A stretch of DNA of 64,000 bases from Novosphingobium pentaromativorans US6-1 (GCF_000767465.1 NZ_CP009291.1:3080501-3144500), one strand, 5' to 3'; positions 37,097-45,994 are shown, numbered from the stretch's first letter. Numbers and translations: made by a program. The notes: generated by a model not told the origin, from the letters alone.

Positions 37097-37716
37097 CGCT
37101 GGCCCTGATCGATTACGGTGCGGGCAATCTCCACTCTGTAGCCAATGCCCTGCGCGCGGCAGGGGCGCAGGACGTCAAGGTTACCGCCGATCCCGCCGTC
37201 GTTCGCGCGGCGGACCGTATCGTTCTGCCCGGCGTCGGCTCGTTCAAGGCCTGCGCCAAGGGGCTCTGGGCGATCCCCGGCATGGTCGATGCAATGACCG
37301 AGCGGGTCCACGTGGGCGGTGCGCCGTTTCTGGGCATCTGCGTGGGCATGCAGCTTCTTGCCACCCGGGGCCTGGAACATGGCTCCACCATGGGCCTTGG
37401 CTGGATTCCGGGTGAAGTGCGCCTGATCGAGCGTACCGATCCGGCGATCAAGATCCCGCACATGGGCTGGAACGACGTTTCGCTCGGCCGCAAGGACCCG
37501 GCGCACGGGCTGGTCGAGGCGGGCGAGGCCTATTTCCTGCACTCCTATCATTTCGTGCCCGAAGAGGGGCATGACATTGCGGCGATGACCGACCATGGCG
37601 GCGGGCTTGTCGCTGCCGTGGCCCGCGACAATGTCGTCGGCGTGCAGTTCCACCCCGAAAAGAGCCAGGCCTTCGGCCTCGCGCTGCTTTCCCGTTTCCT
37701 CGATTGGAAGCCTTGA
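37093..37716 (+). CDS. hisH: imidazole glycerol phosphate synthase, glutaminase subunit
   Basis: This subunit hydrolyses glutamine and passes ammonia to HisF. The 207-residue class I glutamine amidotransferase begins ALIDYGAGNLHSVANAL. The catalytic Cys is in FLGICVGMQLL (oxyanion-forming GIC motif) and the His-Glu pair is VQFHPEKSQAFGLALL near the C-terminus. The start at 37093 overlaps the YciI stop (ATGA). HisA follows after one base. Confidence 0.96.
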   Translation: MTLALIDYGAGNLHSVANALRAAGAQDVKVTADPAVVRAADRIVLPGVGSFKACAKGLWAIPGMVDAMTERVHVGGAPFLGICVGMQLLATRGLEHGSTMGLGWIPGEVRLIERTDPAIKIPHMGWNDVSLGRKDPAHGLVEAGEAYFLHSYHFVPEEGHDIAAMTDHGGGLVAAVARDNVVGVQFHPEKSQAFGLALLSRFLDWKP

Positions 37717-37717
37717 A

Positions 37718-38446
37718 ATGATCGTATTTCCCGCCATCGACCTCAAGCAGGGTCAGGTCGTCCGCCTCGCCGAAGGCGACATGGCGCGCGCCACCGTTTA
37801 CGGCGACAACCCGGCCGCGCAGGCGATGCTCTTTGCCGATGCAGGCTCGCAGTTCCTTCATGTCGTCGATCTCGACGGGTCCTTTGCGGGCAAGGCCGAG
37901 AACCGCGAAGCGGTCGAGGCGATCCTCGAGGTGTTCCCCGGCCATGTGCAGCTCGGCGGCGGCATCCGCACGCCTGAGGCGGTCGCGGGCTGGTTCGAGC
38001 TGGGCGTCAGCCGCGTCGTCATGGGCACGGCCGCGCTCAAGGACCCGCAGTTCGTCAAGGACATGGCGCAGGAATACCCGGGCGGCATCGTCGTCGCCGT
38101 CGACGCGCGCGACGGCATGGTCGCGACCGAGGGCTGGGCCGAAGTGTCCGACGTCTCGATCGTCGACATGGCCCGCCGCTTCGAGGATGCGGGCGTCGCC
38201 TCGCTGCTGTTCACCGACATTGGCCGCGACGGCCTGCTCAAGGGCTGCAATGTGCAGGCGACTGTCGATCTGGCCCGCCAGACCGACCTGCCGGTAATCG
38301 CTTCGGGCGGCGTGAAGGGCCTCGACGACATCCGCATGCTGACCTTGCACGAGAACGACGGCATCGAGGGCGTCATTACCGGACGCGCGCTTTACGACGG
38401 CCGCCTCGACCTCGCGACCGCCATCCAGATGGCGCAGAGGGGCTGA
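37718..38446 (+). CDS. hisA: phosphoribosylformimino-AICAR phosphate isomerase
   Basis: The fourth-step isomerase (Amadori rearrangement) of histidine synthesis. The 242-residue (beta/alpha)8 barrel begins [14 protein letters not shown], with the catalytic Asp in IDLK and the second in [12 protein letters not shown]. The phosphate-binding loops are [11 protein letters not shown] and [11 protein letters not shown]. The ATG at 37718 has a one-base gap from hisH, so translation is coupled. HisF follows four bases after the stop. No unusual residues. Confidence 0.97.
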   Translation: MIVFPAIDLKQGQVVRLAEGDMARATVYGDNPAAQAMLFADAGSQFLHVVDLDGSFAGKAENREAVEAILEVFPGHVQLGGGIRTPEAVAGWFELGVSRVVMGTAALKDPQFVKDMAQEYPGGIVVAVDARDGMVATEGWAEVSDVSIVDMARRFEDAGVASLLFTDIGRDGLLKGCNVQATVDLARQTDLPVIASGGVKGLDDIRMLTLHENDGIEGVITGRALYDGRLDLATAIQMAQRG

Positions 38447-38450
38447 CGCC

Positions 38451-39212
38451 ATGACCGTCCGCGTCCGCGTCATTCCTTGCCTCGACGTTGCCGACGGCCG
38501 CGTGGTCAAGGGCGTCAACTTCGTCGATCTGAAGGACGCGGGCGATCCGGTCGAGCAGGCGCGCGCCTATGACGCGGCCGGTGCGGACGAGCTGTGTTTC
38601 CTCGACATTTCGGCCAGCCACGAAGGGCGCGGAACGCTGCTCGACATCGTCCAGCGCACCGCGGAAGTCTGCTTCATGCCGCTGACCGTGGGCGGCGGCG
38701 TGCGCACTGCCGAGGATGCGCGGGCGCTGTTGCTGGCGGGGGCCGACAAGGTCGCGGTCAACTCGGCCGCCGTTTCGCGCCCCGAGGTGGTCGCCGACAT
38801 CGCCCACAAGTTCGGCTCGCAATGCATCGTCGCCTCTGTCGATGCGCGCAAGGTGGGCGAGGGGCGCTGGGAGATCTTCACCCATGGCGGCCGCCGTCCG
38901 ACCGGCATCGATGCGCTGGAGCACGCCCTGAAGCTGGCCGAGCTGGGTGCGGGCGAACTGCTGGTCACCTCGATGGACGGGGACGGAACCCAGAGTGGCT
39001 ACGACCTCGAACTGACGCGCGCGATTGCCGATTCGGTTTCGGTCCCGGTCATTGCCAGCGGCGGCGTGGGCACGCTCGATCACCTTGTTCAGGGCGTGAC
39101 GCGCGGCCATGCAAGCGCGGTCCTGGCCGCCTCGATCTTCCACTTCGGCAAGCATTCGATCGCCGAGGCGCACGCTGCCCTGCGCTCTGCGGGACTTCCG
39201 GCACGGGCCTGA
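38451..39212 (+). CDS. hisF: imidazole glycerol phosphate synthase, cyclase subunit
   Basis: This subunit uses ammonia from HisH to form IGP and AICAR. The 253-residue barrel protein has [19 protein letters not shown] (catalytic Asp in LDV), the [16 protein letters not shown] phosphate loop, [19 protein letters not shown] with the second catalytic Asp, and [11 protein letters not shown] near the end. It is the downstream end of the his cluster before the 57-residue PEP-CTERM protein. Full length, all motifs intact. Confidence 0.97.
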   Translation: MTVRVRVIPCLDVADGRVVKGVNFVDLKDAGDPVEQARAYDAAGADELCFLDISASHEGRGTLLDIVQRTAEVCFMPLTVGGGVRTAEDARALLLAGADKVAVNSAAVSRPEVVADIAHKFGSQCIVASVDARKVGEGRWEIFTHGGRRPTGIDALEHALKLAELGAGELLVTSMDGDGTQSGYDLELTRAIADSVSVPVIASGGVGTLDHLVQGVTRGHASAVLAASIFHFGKHSIAEAHAALRSAGLPARA

Positions 39213-39345
39213 CACCGGCCTTCGCGCGTCGAGGTTTCGCGCGGGCGGTGATCCACATCGGGACAGGCGCGGATCGGCCCTTGCTGCCCGGTTCGGATGC
39301 GCTGATGGGCGCAGGACACTTCGACTCCGTGAGGCTCTTCCCCCC

Positions 39346-39519
39346 GTGCGTTACACCGGTCACTGCATTTCGCTTGCCACATTGATCGCCCTGCCGGTCC
39401 CCGCCTTCGCCGCGGCCAGCGTGCCGTTGCCCGAGCCGAGCGGACTTGCCCTGCTGGGCATCGGCCTGGCCGGTCTGGCCCTGGGGCGGCGGCTGTCGTC
39501 GCGCCGGTCCAAGGACTGA
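39346..39519 (+). CDS. minimal PEP-CTERM sorting-signal protein
   Basis: A 57-residue protein made of only two parts: a secretion leader (MRYTGHCISLATLIALPVPAFA) and a C-terminal PEP-CTERM anchor (PLPEPSGLALLGIGLAGLAL followed by GRRLSSRRSKD). The PEP motif, one membrane span and basic tail are in the expected order, normally recognised by an exosortase. The mature part between the two is only a few residues long. The start is GTG at 39346. It lies between hisF and hisE and is otherwise unrelated to histidine synthesis. Confidence 0.6.
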   Translation: MRYTGHCISLATLIALPVPAFAAASVPLPEPSGLALLGIGLAGLALGRRLSSRRSKD

Positions 39520-39583
39520 ATTCGCCCGGAACTTTCGCAGCGGCTTGACCGCGAAGGCGCCTCGCCGCATGGCTTGGCGCATC

Positions 39584-39925
39584 ATGACGAGTCCGCAATC
39601 CCAGAGCGGGGACACCCTGTCCCGCCTCGAAGCCACGATCGCGGCGCGCCGCGCGGCCGATCCCGAAACCAGCTATGTCGCCAAGCTCAACGCCAGTGGC
39701 CTGGGCAAGATGTCCCAGAAGCTGGGCGAAGAGGCGACCGAGACGATCATCGCCGCGCTGGCGCAGGGCCCCAGGGAACTGATCGGCGAAGCCGCGGACC
39801 TGCTGTTCCACCTCATGGTCCTGCTCGGCGCCAGGGGCGTGCCCCTTGCCGATGTCCTGGCAGAGCTTGACCGCCGCGAAGGCGTCTCGGGCATTGCCGA
39901 AAAGGCATCGCGCCCCAAGGACTGA
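39584..39925 (+). CDS. hisE: phosphoribosyl-ATP diphosphatase
   Basis: The second step of histidine synthesis: hydrolysis of PR-ATP to PR-AMP. The 113-residue all-alpha MazG-like protein has LSRLEATIAARR at the start, the KLGEEATETIIAAL metal-binding helix and the EAADLLFHLMVLL helix with the Asp/Glu set. It is a separate gene, not fused to hisI. The ATG at 39584 is used; an alternative ATG at 39569 adds five residues. It is followed 44 bases later by the HIT gene. Confidence 0.93.
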   Translation: MTSPQSQSGDTLSRLEATIAARRAADPETSYVAKLNASGLGKMSQKLGEEATETIIAALAQGPRELIGEAADLLFHLMVLLGARGVPLADVLAELDRREGVSGIAEKASRPKD

Positions 39926-39969
39926 ATTTTCCCTCAAGACGATCAACGCCTTACGCGGGAGCCCTGAGA

Positions 39970-40347
39970 ATGCCCATCGACCCCAAGCAGCCCTACGACG
40001 AGAATAACATCTTCGCGAAGATCCTGCGCGGCGAGCTGCCCTGCACGAAAGTCTACGAGGATGACCACGTGCTCGCCTTCAACGACATCCGTCCGCAGGC
40101 GCCGGTCCATGTTCTGGTGATCCCCAAGGGCGCCTACGTCTCCTGGGACGATTTCACCGCCAAGGCCGACGACGCCGAGATCGCCGCCTTCATGCGTGCG
40201 GTCGGCAATGTCACGCGCCAGCTCGAGCTGGACGGGCCGGGGTATCGCCTGATGGTCAACATGGGCACCAACGGCCACCAGGAAGTGCCGCACCTGCATG
40301 TCCACATTTTCGGCGGCCGGCAGTTCTTCCAGATGATCTGCGAGTAA
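39970..40347 (+). CDS. HIT-family (HINT-type) nucleotide-binding protein
   Basis: A 125-residue histidine-triad protein. FAKILRGELPCTKVYEDDHVLAF is the N-terminal segment and the triad is PHLHVHIFGGR near residue 109, with the nucleophilic His in the middle. HINT proteins hydrolyse purine phosphoramidates such as AMP-lysine. Located between hisE and ybgC on the plus strand, with a 44-base gap to hisE, it may ride on the same transcript. Confidence 0.92.
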   Translation: MPIDPKQPYDENNIFAKILRGELPCTKVYEDDHVLAFNDIRPQAPVHVLVIPKGAYVSWDDFTAKADDAEIAAFMRAVGNVTRQLELDGPGYRLMVNMGTNGHQEVPHLHVHIFGGRQFFQMICE

Positions 40348-40466
40348 ACCGGCGCCGGTCGGAGAGATATCCACACCCATAGGGCCGATGTGGCGTTGCT
40401 GACAGGCGGTAAGCTGCCGCCTGTCCCTTTGCAGTGAGTGAAGGCCCCGCTACACATCCGCGCTGC

Positions 40467-40982
40467 ATGATGGCCATTCCAGAACCCAGTTGCGGCACGA
40501 TCGACCTCGGTGTCCATCGCTATGCCCTGCGCGTGTACTATGAAGACACCGACGCGGGCGGGGTCGTCTATCATGCCAATTACCTGCGCTGGTTCGAGCG
40601 TGCCCGTTCCGACCTGCTCGACCTGCTCGGCATCGACCAGCGTGCTGCGCTGGAAGCGGGCGAGGGGCTCTATACCGTTGCCGAGGCCACGCTGCGCTAC
40701 CGCGCCCCGGCGCGCCTTGGCGATACCGTCGTCATCGAGACCTTTCCCGAGACGGTCGGCCGCGTCGCCTGCACGCTGAGGCAGGTGGCCTGGCGCGGCG
40801 AAACGCGGCTGTGCGAAGCCGTCGTCAAGGTCGGGTTCATCGGTCCTGATGGACGACCGCGCAAACAACCTGCCGCCTGGCAACATGCATTCGATTCGCT
40901 CGTCGACGGACGCATGCTCTCTCAATCTCCCGCCACAGGCCCTGTTTCTGGCCTTGAATCCGGCCCGGAAGGACTAGAATGA
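40467..40982 (+). CDS. ybgC: Tol-Pal-associated acyl-CoA thioesterase
   Basis: A 171-residue hotdog-fold thioesterase. The 4-hydroxybenzoyl-CoA thioesterase signature YYEDTDAGGVVYHANYLRWFERARSD starts near residue 24 and contains the catalytic Asp. The gene leads the Tol-Pal operon, as in most proteobacteria, and its stop overlaps the tolQ start (ATGA). It acts on acyl-CoA or acyl-ACP substrates and has been linked to envelope lipid handling. The start is ATG at 40467; an upstream GTG at 40434 is possible. The C-terminal 40 residues are Pro- and Gly-rich. Confidence 0.92.
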   Translation: MMAIPEPSCGTIDLGVHRYALRVYYEDTDAGGVVYHANYLRWFERARSDLLDLLGIDQRAALEAGEGLYTVAEATLRYRAPARLGDTVVIETFPETVGRVACTLRQVAWRGETRLCEAVVKVGFIGPDGRPRKQPAAWQHAFDSLVDGRMLSQSPATGPVSGLESGPEGLE

Positions 40983-41689
40983 CTCTCGACCTGCTTGCTT
41001 CTGCCGTAGCGATCAGCGGCGAAACCGATCGGCTGAACCCGATCAAGCTGTTCCTTGACGCGGACATCGTCGTTCAGGCCATCATGTTCGGCCTGCTGCT
41101 GGCGAGCATCTGGGTCTGGATGATCATCATCACCTTCACGATGCGCATGGGCGGGGTCCAGCGCCGCTGCGACGAGTACGAGGACGGCTTCTGGGAGGCC
41201 GAGAACTTCGAATCGTTCCAGAAGGAGCGCGCGCGCCGCAACGTGCCGCTCGGCAAGGTGGCCGGGGCCGGATTGGCCGAATGGCGCCGCAACGCCCAGT
41301 CCCGCACCGTCGATCACGAAGGCGCGCGCCAGCGCATCGCCCTGGCCATGACCTCGTCGCTGGGGGAAGAAGCGGATGCGCTGTCGGACCGCCTCAACTT
41401 CCTTGCCACCGTGGGTTCGGTCGCACCCTTCGTCGGCCTGTTCGGCACCGTCTGGGGCATCATGAACAGCTTCTTCCAGATCGGCCAGCAGCAGAACTCC
41501 TCGCTGGCGGTCGTCGCGCCCGGCATTTCCGAAGCGCTGTTCGCCACCGCCATCGGCCTGTTCGCGGCGATCCCGGCAGTTATCGCCTACAACCGCTTCT
41601 CGCACCGGGTGAATTCGTTCGAAGCGCGCATGCAGCGCTTTGCCGACCAGCTCCACGCGGCGCTCACGCGCCAGCTCGAACAGCGCTGA
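40979..41689 (+). CDS. tolQ: Tol-Pal system protein TolQ
   Basis: An inner-membrane proton-channel subunit (ExbB family) of 236 residues, with three predicted spans. The first is near residue 33 (VVQAIMFGLLLASIWVWMII). The second and third are FLATVGSVAPFVGLFGTVWG, with the conserved Thr and Gly, and ALFATAIGLFAAIPAVIAYN. It energises TolR and TolA. It overlaps ybgC at the start and lies 12 bases before tolR. No deviation from the family. Confidence 0.95.
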   Translation: MTLDLLASAVAISGETDRLNPIKLFLDADIVVQAIMFGLLLASIWVWMIIITFTMRMGGVQRRCDEYEDGFWEAENFESFQKERARRNVPLGKVAGAGLAEWRRNAQSRTVDHEGARQRIALAMTSSLGEEADALSDRLNFLATVGSVAPFVGLFGTVWGIMNSFFQIGQQQNSSLAVVAPGISEALFATAIGLFAAIPAVIAYNRFSHRVNSFEARMQRFADQLHAALTRQLEQR

Positions 41690-41701
41690 CGGAGCCCGGC
41701 C

Positions 41702-42160
41702 ATGGCAATGGGACTGTCAGGAGGTGCAGGACGCGGACGGCGCCGGGGACGTGGGACCCGCGCGCCGATGGCGGAGATCAACGTCACCCCGCTGGTCGAC
41801 GTCATGCTCGTCCTGCTTATCATCTTCATGGTGACGGCGCCCTTGCTCAAGGCCGCTGTGCCGATCGAGCTGCCCGACAGCCGGGCCAAGGCGATGTCGG
41901 AGGAAGCCGCGCAGATCACGCTGAGCATCAAGCGTGACGGCGTGATCTACTTCGAGGAAGAGGCGCTCGCTCCCGGAGAGCTGGCCGAACGGCTTGCCGC
42001 CGTGACGCCGGGGCCCGACGGCAAGAAGCCGCTCGTGACGCTGCGGGCCGACAAGGCACTGGATTACGGCACCGTCATGGGCGTGATGGGCGAACTCAAC
42101 CATGCCGGTTTCACCTCGATCTCGCTGGTGACCGGCGTCAGCAGCCGTTCAGGCGGCTGA
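41702..42160 (+). CDS. tolR: Tol-Pal system protein TolR
   Basis: A 152-residue ExbD-family partner of TolQ with one N-terminal membrane span. INVTPLVDVMLVLLIIFMV (residues 26-44) holds the channel Asp that takes part in proton use. The N-terminus before it is Gly/Arg-rich (GGAGRGRRRGRGTR), as expected for a cytoplasmic tail. The periplasmic domain ends near the stop. Start at 41702 by position; 12 bases after tolQ. Confidence 0.93.
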   Translation: MAMGLSGGAGRGRRRGRGTRAPMAEINVTPLVDVMLVLLIIFMVTAPLLKAAVPIELPDSRAKAMSEEAAQITLSIKRDGVIYFEEEALAPGELAERLAAVTPGPDGKKPLVTLRADKALDYGTVMGVMGELNHAGFTSISLVTGVSSRSGG

Positions 42161-42175
42161 GCTAGGGTTCGCATC

Positions 42176-43033
42176 ATGGCAATCCTCGGGCTGCGCAGGG
42201 ATGAGAAATACGGACTTGCACTGGCAATCGCGCTTCATGCCGCGGTTCTGGGCGCGATGTTTCTCGACCCGCACACCGACCGGGTCGTCCATCCGCCCGA
42301 GCGGATCGAAGTCAACATCAGCGACGATTATGGCCTGACTTCGACCTCGCCCGATCCCAACAGCCAGGCTGCCGCCGACGTCGCGCCGACCATCGGCGAG
42401 GCGGCTCCCGCGCCAGCTCCTGCGCCGGTTCCGGACATAAAGCCTTCGCCATCGCCGCTGCCGCCTGAACCCAAGGCCAGGCCGGTCGAGACCAAGAAGG
42501 CACCGGAAAAGAAGAAGACCGAAACCAAGTCCCCGCCCAGCCGCAAGAGCAGCGCGATCGACAAGATCGTTTCCAGTCCGAGCAGTTCCTCGTCGAAGTC
42601 CAGCGCGACCACGACGAAGAAGACCGGCGGCAGCCGCGTCGGTTCGGACTTCCTCGAAGGCGTGAGCGGCGCGCAAGCGACGCAGGGCAAGGGCGCGCCA
42701 GCGGCCGAGATCGGTCCGGCGGTGCGTTCCGCGCTGTCCGCAGCGATCACACGCCAGCTCAAGCCCCACTGGCAGGCGCCGCAGGGACCGGAGGCCGAGG
42801 ATCTCGTGACTTATCTCGCCTTCAATCTCAACAAGGACGGCACGCTCGACGGACGGCCCAGTGTGGTGCGCCAGACCGGCATTACCGACGTCAACCGCAA
42901 CCAGGCTCCGCGCCACGCCGAACAGGCGATCAGGGCGGTACAGCTTGCTGCGCCTTTCAATCTTCCCGCGGAATACTACGATGCGTGGAAACGCGTATCG
43001 TCGTTCAAGTTCGACAAGAGGCTATCGCAATGA
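42176..43033 (+). CDS. tolA: TolA-like / TonB-type envelope-spanning protein
   Basis: A 285-residue protein. The N-terminal membrane span (GLALAIALHAAVLGAMFL) leads to a Pro-, Lys-, Ser- and Glu-rich periplasmic linker of about 110 residues, with low-complexity runs such as PAPAPAPVPD and SSPSSSSSKSS. The C-terminal domain (from about 185) has the TonB-type fold (ITRQLKPHWQAPQG and VTYLAFNLNKDGTLDG). Sequence identity with E. coli TolA is low; position and architecture support the role. Its stop overlaps the tolB start (ATGA). Confidence 0.85.
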   Translation: MAILGLRRDEKYGLALAIALHAAVLGAMFLDPHTDRVVHPPERIEVNISDDYGLTSTSPDPNSQAAADVAPTIGEAAPAPAPAPVPDIKPSPSPLPPEPKARPVETKKAPEKKKTETKSPPSRKSSAIDKIVSSPSSSSSKSSATTTKKTGGSRVGSDFLEGVSGAQATQGKGAPAAEIGPAVRSALSAAITRQLKPHWQAPQGPEAEDLVTYLAFNLNKDGTLDGRPSVVRQTGITDVNRNQAPRHAEQAIRAVQLAAPFNLPAEYYDAWKRVSSFKFDKRLSQ

Positions 43034-44418
43034 CCCCCCGGATACTTTCGCTCGTCTCGGTTCTTGCGCTTTGCGCGGCAGCCCCTCTCGCCGCGCAGGA
43101 CACCGCGCCTGCCCCGGATGCGGGGGGCGGTCTCGTCTCGGACGATGGCGGCCTGACCGGTTCGGTCTCCGACGAAAGCGACTGGCAGGACCTGGGCATT
43201 GCGATCACCACGTTCGCGACTGACGCTGACGTGCCCACGCAGACCAACGCGGGCTCCACATCGGCGCTTGGCCGTGCCCTGTCGCAGGTGGTTGCCGCCG
43301 ACCTCAAGAACAACGGCCTGTTCAAGCCCTCGGGCCCGGCCGGCCTGCCGCAGCCGGCCTTCTCGGAAATCCAGACGCCCAACTTCCCGATCTGGTCGGT
43401 CCGCAGCACCGACATGCTGGTGCAGGGCTATGTCCGCGCCGCCGCGAACGGGCAGCTTACCGTGGGCTGCTATCTCTATGACGTCGCCCTCAAGCAGCAG
43501 CTGGCCAAGGGCGGCTGGCAGGTCGGCCCGGCCGACTGGCGCCGTGCCGCCCACAAGTGCGCCGACATGGTCTATTCGCGCCTCTCCGGCGAAAGCCCGT
43601 TCTTCGACTCGAAGATCGCCTACATTGCCGAGACCGGCCCCAAGGACCACCGCATCAAGCGGCTGGCGGTGATGGATTCGGACGGCGCCAACCACCGCTA
43701 CCTGACCAGCGGGCAGGCGACAGCGCTGACCCCGCGCTATTCGCCCGACTATTCCAGGATCCTCTATCTGTCCTACCTCAACGGACAGCCGAGCATCTAT
43801 TCCTACGACCTGGCGTCCAACAGCCAGAAGCTGATCGTGCGCACCGGCAATCCCACGATGGCGCCGCGCTGGTCGCCGGACGGCAAGTGGGTGCTCTATT
43901 CGATGTCGATGGGTGGCCGCACCGACATCTACCGCATTTCCTCGGCAGGGGGCGGCACGCCGCAGCGCCTGACCAATGGCCCCGGCATCAACATCGGTGG
44001 CAGCTACTCGCCCGACGGCAGCCGGATCGTGTTCGAAAGCGACCGTTCGGGCAGCCAGCAGATCTACGTGATGAATGCCGACGGTTCAAACCAGCACCGC
44101 ATCAGCTTCTTCGGCGGCCGCGCGGCAACGCCGGAATGGAGCCCGCGCGGCGACCAGATTGCCTTCACCCACATTGCCGGCAACCTGCGTATAGCCGTGA
44201 TGAGCCCGGACGGGCGGGGGATGCGCTACCTGACCAATTCGTGGCAGGACGAGGCGCCGACCTGGTCTCCCAACGGGCGCATCGTCCAGTTCTTCCGTAC
44301 CGAGAAGAACTCCGGAATTACCTCGATCTGGCAAGTCGACCTGACCGGCCGGAACGAACGTAAGCTGCCCACTCCGGTGGGCGCGTCGGACCCCGCATGG
44401 GGTCCGGTTCGTCCCTGA
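43030..44418 (+). CDS. tolB: Tol-Pal system beta-propeller protein TolB
   Basis: A 462-residue periplasmic protein with a signal peptide (LALCAAAPLAAQ). The N-terminal domain is followed by a six-bladed propeller with PD40-type repeats: LTPRYSPDYSRILYLSY, MAPRWSPDGKWVLYSMS, IGGSYSPDGSRIVFESD and TPEWSPRGDQIAFTH. TolB binds Pal and acts in outer-membrane constriction at division. The ATG at 43030 is inside the tolA stop, so translation is coupled. The Ala/Asp-rich segment just after the signal peptide (AQDTAPAPDAGGG) is the flexible region. Confidence 0.95.
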   Translation: MTPRILSLVSVLALCAAAPLAAQDTAPAPDAGGGLVSDDGGLTGSVSDESDWQDLGIAITTFATDADVPTQTNAGSTSALGRALSQVVAADLKNNGLFKPSGPAGLPQPAFSEIQTPNFPIWSVRSTDMLVQGYVRAAANGQLTVGCYLYDVALKQQLAKGGWQVGPADWRRAAHKCADMVYSRLSGESPFFDSKIAYIAETGPKDHRIKRLAVMDSDGANHRYLTSGQATALTPRYSPDYSRILYLSYLNGQPSIYSYDLASNSQKLIVRTGNPTMAPRWSPDGKWVLYSMSMGGRTDIYRISSAGGGTPQRLTNGPGINIGGSYSPDGSRIVFESDRSGSQQIYVMNADGSNQHRISFFGGRAATPEWSPRGDQIAFTHIAGNLRIAVMSPDGRGMRYLTNSWQDEAPTWSPNGRIVQFFRTEKNSGITSIWQVDLTGRNERKLPTPVGASDPAWGPVRP

Positions 44419-44531
44419 GCGCGCTCTGCACTTATCCGGGTGCGCATTCAGGAAACCTTTGTTAAATAGTGAACGGAACTTTAGCCGATGCCAGCCATTT
44501 CATTTGGCTGTGCAGCACAGGAGATTGCCCC

Positions 44532-45068
44532 ATGTCTTCTACCCAACAGACGTCTCGCTTCTCGAAGCCCGCTTCGACGATGCTTCTCTTTGCCGGGGCA
44601 TTGGCCATTTCGGCTTGCGCTTCCAAGGCGCCCAAGGAACTTCCGCCCGAGCCCGGCCCGGCCACCACGACGCAGGCTCCGCCCGCCGATCTCGGCCCGA
44701 CTCCGGGCAGCCAGGCCGACTTCCTCGCCAAGATGAGCGGTTCGGACACGATCTACTTCGACACCGACAAGTACGACATCGACGCGATGGACCAGGAAGC
44801 GCTCGCCAGGCAGGCGCAGTGGTTGCTGCAGTATCCCAACAAGCGTGCGACCATCGAAGGGCACTGTGACGAGCGCGGCACGCGTGAGTACAACCTGGCC
44901 CTGGGCGAACGCCGCGCCAATGCCGCGATGAACTACCTCGTCAGCCTGGGCGTCGACGCTGCACGTCTTTCGACCATCAGCTACGGCAAGGAACGCCCCG
45001 TTGCGCTCGGTTCGAACGAGCAGGCGTGGGCGCAGAACCGCCGCGCGGTGACTGTGACGATCGACTGA
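44532..45068 (+). CDS. pal: peptidoglycan-associated lipoprotein
   Basis: A 178-residue outer-membrane lipoprotein that links the membrane to peptidoglycan. The lipobox ISAC gives the lipidated Cys near residue 29; a Pro-rich linker follows. The OmpA-like domain has IYFDTDKYDI, TIEGHCDERGTREYNLALGE and RANAAMNYL, the peptidoglycan diaminopimelate site. The start at 44532 excludes an upstream in-frame ATG at 44469, which has no lipobox-compatible leader. It lies 113 bases after tolB and closes the operon. Confidence 0.95.
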   Translation: MSSTQQTSRFSKPASTMLLFAGALAISACASKAPKELPPEPGPATTTQAPPADLGPTPGSQADFLAKMSGSDTIYFDTDKYDIDAMDQEALARQAQWLLQYPNKRATIEGHCDERGTREYNLALGERRANAAMNYLVSLGVDAARLSTISYGKERPVALGSNEQAWAQNRRAVTVTID

Positions 45069-45073
45069 TCGAC

Positions 45074-45265
45074 CTAGTTCGCGAGTTTGAAAAGATCGCC
45101 CGGGCTGCCCAGCAGCTCGGGCGTTTCTACGTTAGCGCTGAATTCCGTCCCGGCCATGAACTGGTCGGGTCCCAGAGGTTCGCGTGCGACATGTTCGCCG
45201 AACAGCACGTAAGCCGCCATCATCAGGATGGAGAAGCATGCAGATATGGTCAGACGATCGCTCAT
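45074..45265 (-). CDS. small single-span membrane protein
   Basis: A 63-residue protein. The N-terminal 25 residues form a hydrophobic segment (ISACFSILMMAAYVLF) followed by a polar, acidic tail (EFSANVETPELLGSPGD). The ATG at 45265 has TTGAGG five bases upstream, and an inverted repeat at 45280-45295 lies just before. It is convergent with pal, six bases apart. No family is recognised. The good start context makes it likely to be translated. Confidence 0.55.
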   Translation of the reverse strand: MSDRLTISACFSILMMAAYVLFGEHVAREPLGPDQFMAGTEFSANVETPELLGSPGDLFKLAN

Positions 45266-45279
45266 GGGTGCCTCAATTT

Positions 45280-45295
45280 ACTAAGCTAGGTTAGT
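45280..45295. promoter_or_regulatory. inverted repeat upstream of a small membrane protein
   Basis: ACTAA and TTAGT, 5 bp, with 6 bases between, embedded in an AT-rich segment that also reads TAGTATAG. It could be a repressor site on the promoter of the 45074-45265 gene. Confidence 0.3.
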
Positions 45296-45406
45296 ATAGT
45301 AGCTTCTCGAGAATATTGCAATGCAGCAGTTTTCGGCGGCGCTAGGCCGTTTAGCGCGATTTACAAGACTTGCATCGCCATCGAGTCGCAGCGTATCGCT
45401 CAGGGG

Positions 45407-45940
45407 ATGAGCCGCGCACGCAGATCCATGGACTGGGGATTCCCGCGCTGGCGCGGCTACGAGTCCGCGCGCGAGGCCGCGCAGATCCGCCTGTGCGATC
45501 GCCACGGCTGCTCGGAGCCGGGCGATTGCCCCGCGCCGAAAAGCCCCAGCAGCCCGGATCGCTGGTACTTCTGTCAGAAACACGCGGCCGAGTACAATGC
45601 CGGCTGGGACTATTTCGCCGGTCTCACCAAGGAAGAGGCCGCAGCGCGCGAAAAGAAGGAACGCCAGACCCACGAGGGCTACCAGGAATCCTCGCACTAT
45701 GGCTGGGCCGGTTCGGGTGACGGCAGCCGCAGCGGCGATGAACTGCGCGCGCTCGAAGCATTGGGCCTCGAACCCGATGCGGACTTCGATGCGGTGCGCA
45801 AGGCATGGCGCACGAAAGCCAAGGAAGTCCACCCGGACGTCCGGCCCGGCGATGACGAAGCGGCCAAGGCTTTCCAGACTTACCAGCTCGCCTATGAAGT
45901 CCTGCGCGCGGCCGAAGAACGGCGCGAATGGCACGGCTGA
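45407..45940 (+). CDS. J-domain protein with Cys-rich N-terminal part
   Basis: A 177-residue DnaJ-type co-chaperone. The J domain is at the C-terminus (residues about 115-175): EALGLEPDADFDAVRKAW, then KEVHPDVRPGDDEAAKAFQ with the essential HPD tripeptide. The N-terminal 80 residues have a four-Cys arrangement (LCDRHGCSEPGDCPAPK, WYFCQKH), possibly zinc-binding. This order (zinc-like part first, J last) is the reverse of DnaJ and occurs in alphaproteobacterial DnaJ-like proteins. It stimulates a DnaK-type chaperone. The start at 45407 follows CAGGGG. Confidence 0.85.
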   Translation: MSRARRSMDWGFPRWRGYESAREAAQIRLCDRHGCSEPGDCPAPKSPSSPDRWYFCQKHAAEYNAGWDYFAGLTKEEAAAREKKERQTHEGYQESSHYGWAGSGDGSRSGDELRALEALGLEPDADFDAVRKAWRTKAKEVHPDVRPGDDEAAKAFQTYQLAYEVLRAAEERREWHG

Positions 45941-45974
45941 GCATTTCCGTGCGGAATTGCGGATAGAGAGCGGG

Positions 45975-45994
45975 ATCCCCGCCTGCGCGGGGAT
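45975..45994. repeat. REP-like palindromic repeat, copy 1
   Basis: A perfect 8-bp stem (ATCCCCGC with GCGGGGAT) with a 4-base loop, in the gap after the J-domain gene. The sequence is close to a second copy at 50714-50735 and to the CGTCATTCCCGC-type repeats common in proteobacterial genomes. Confidence 0.7.
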
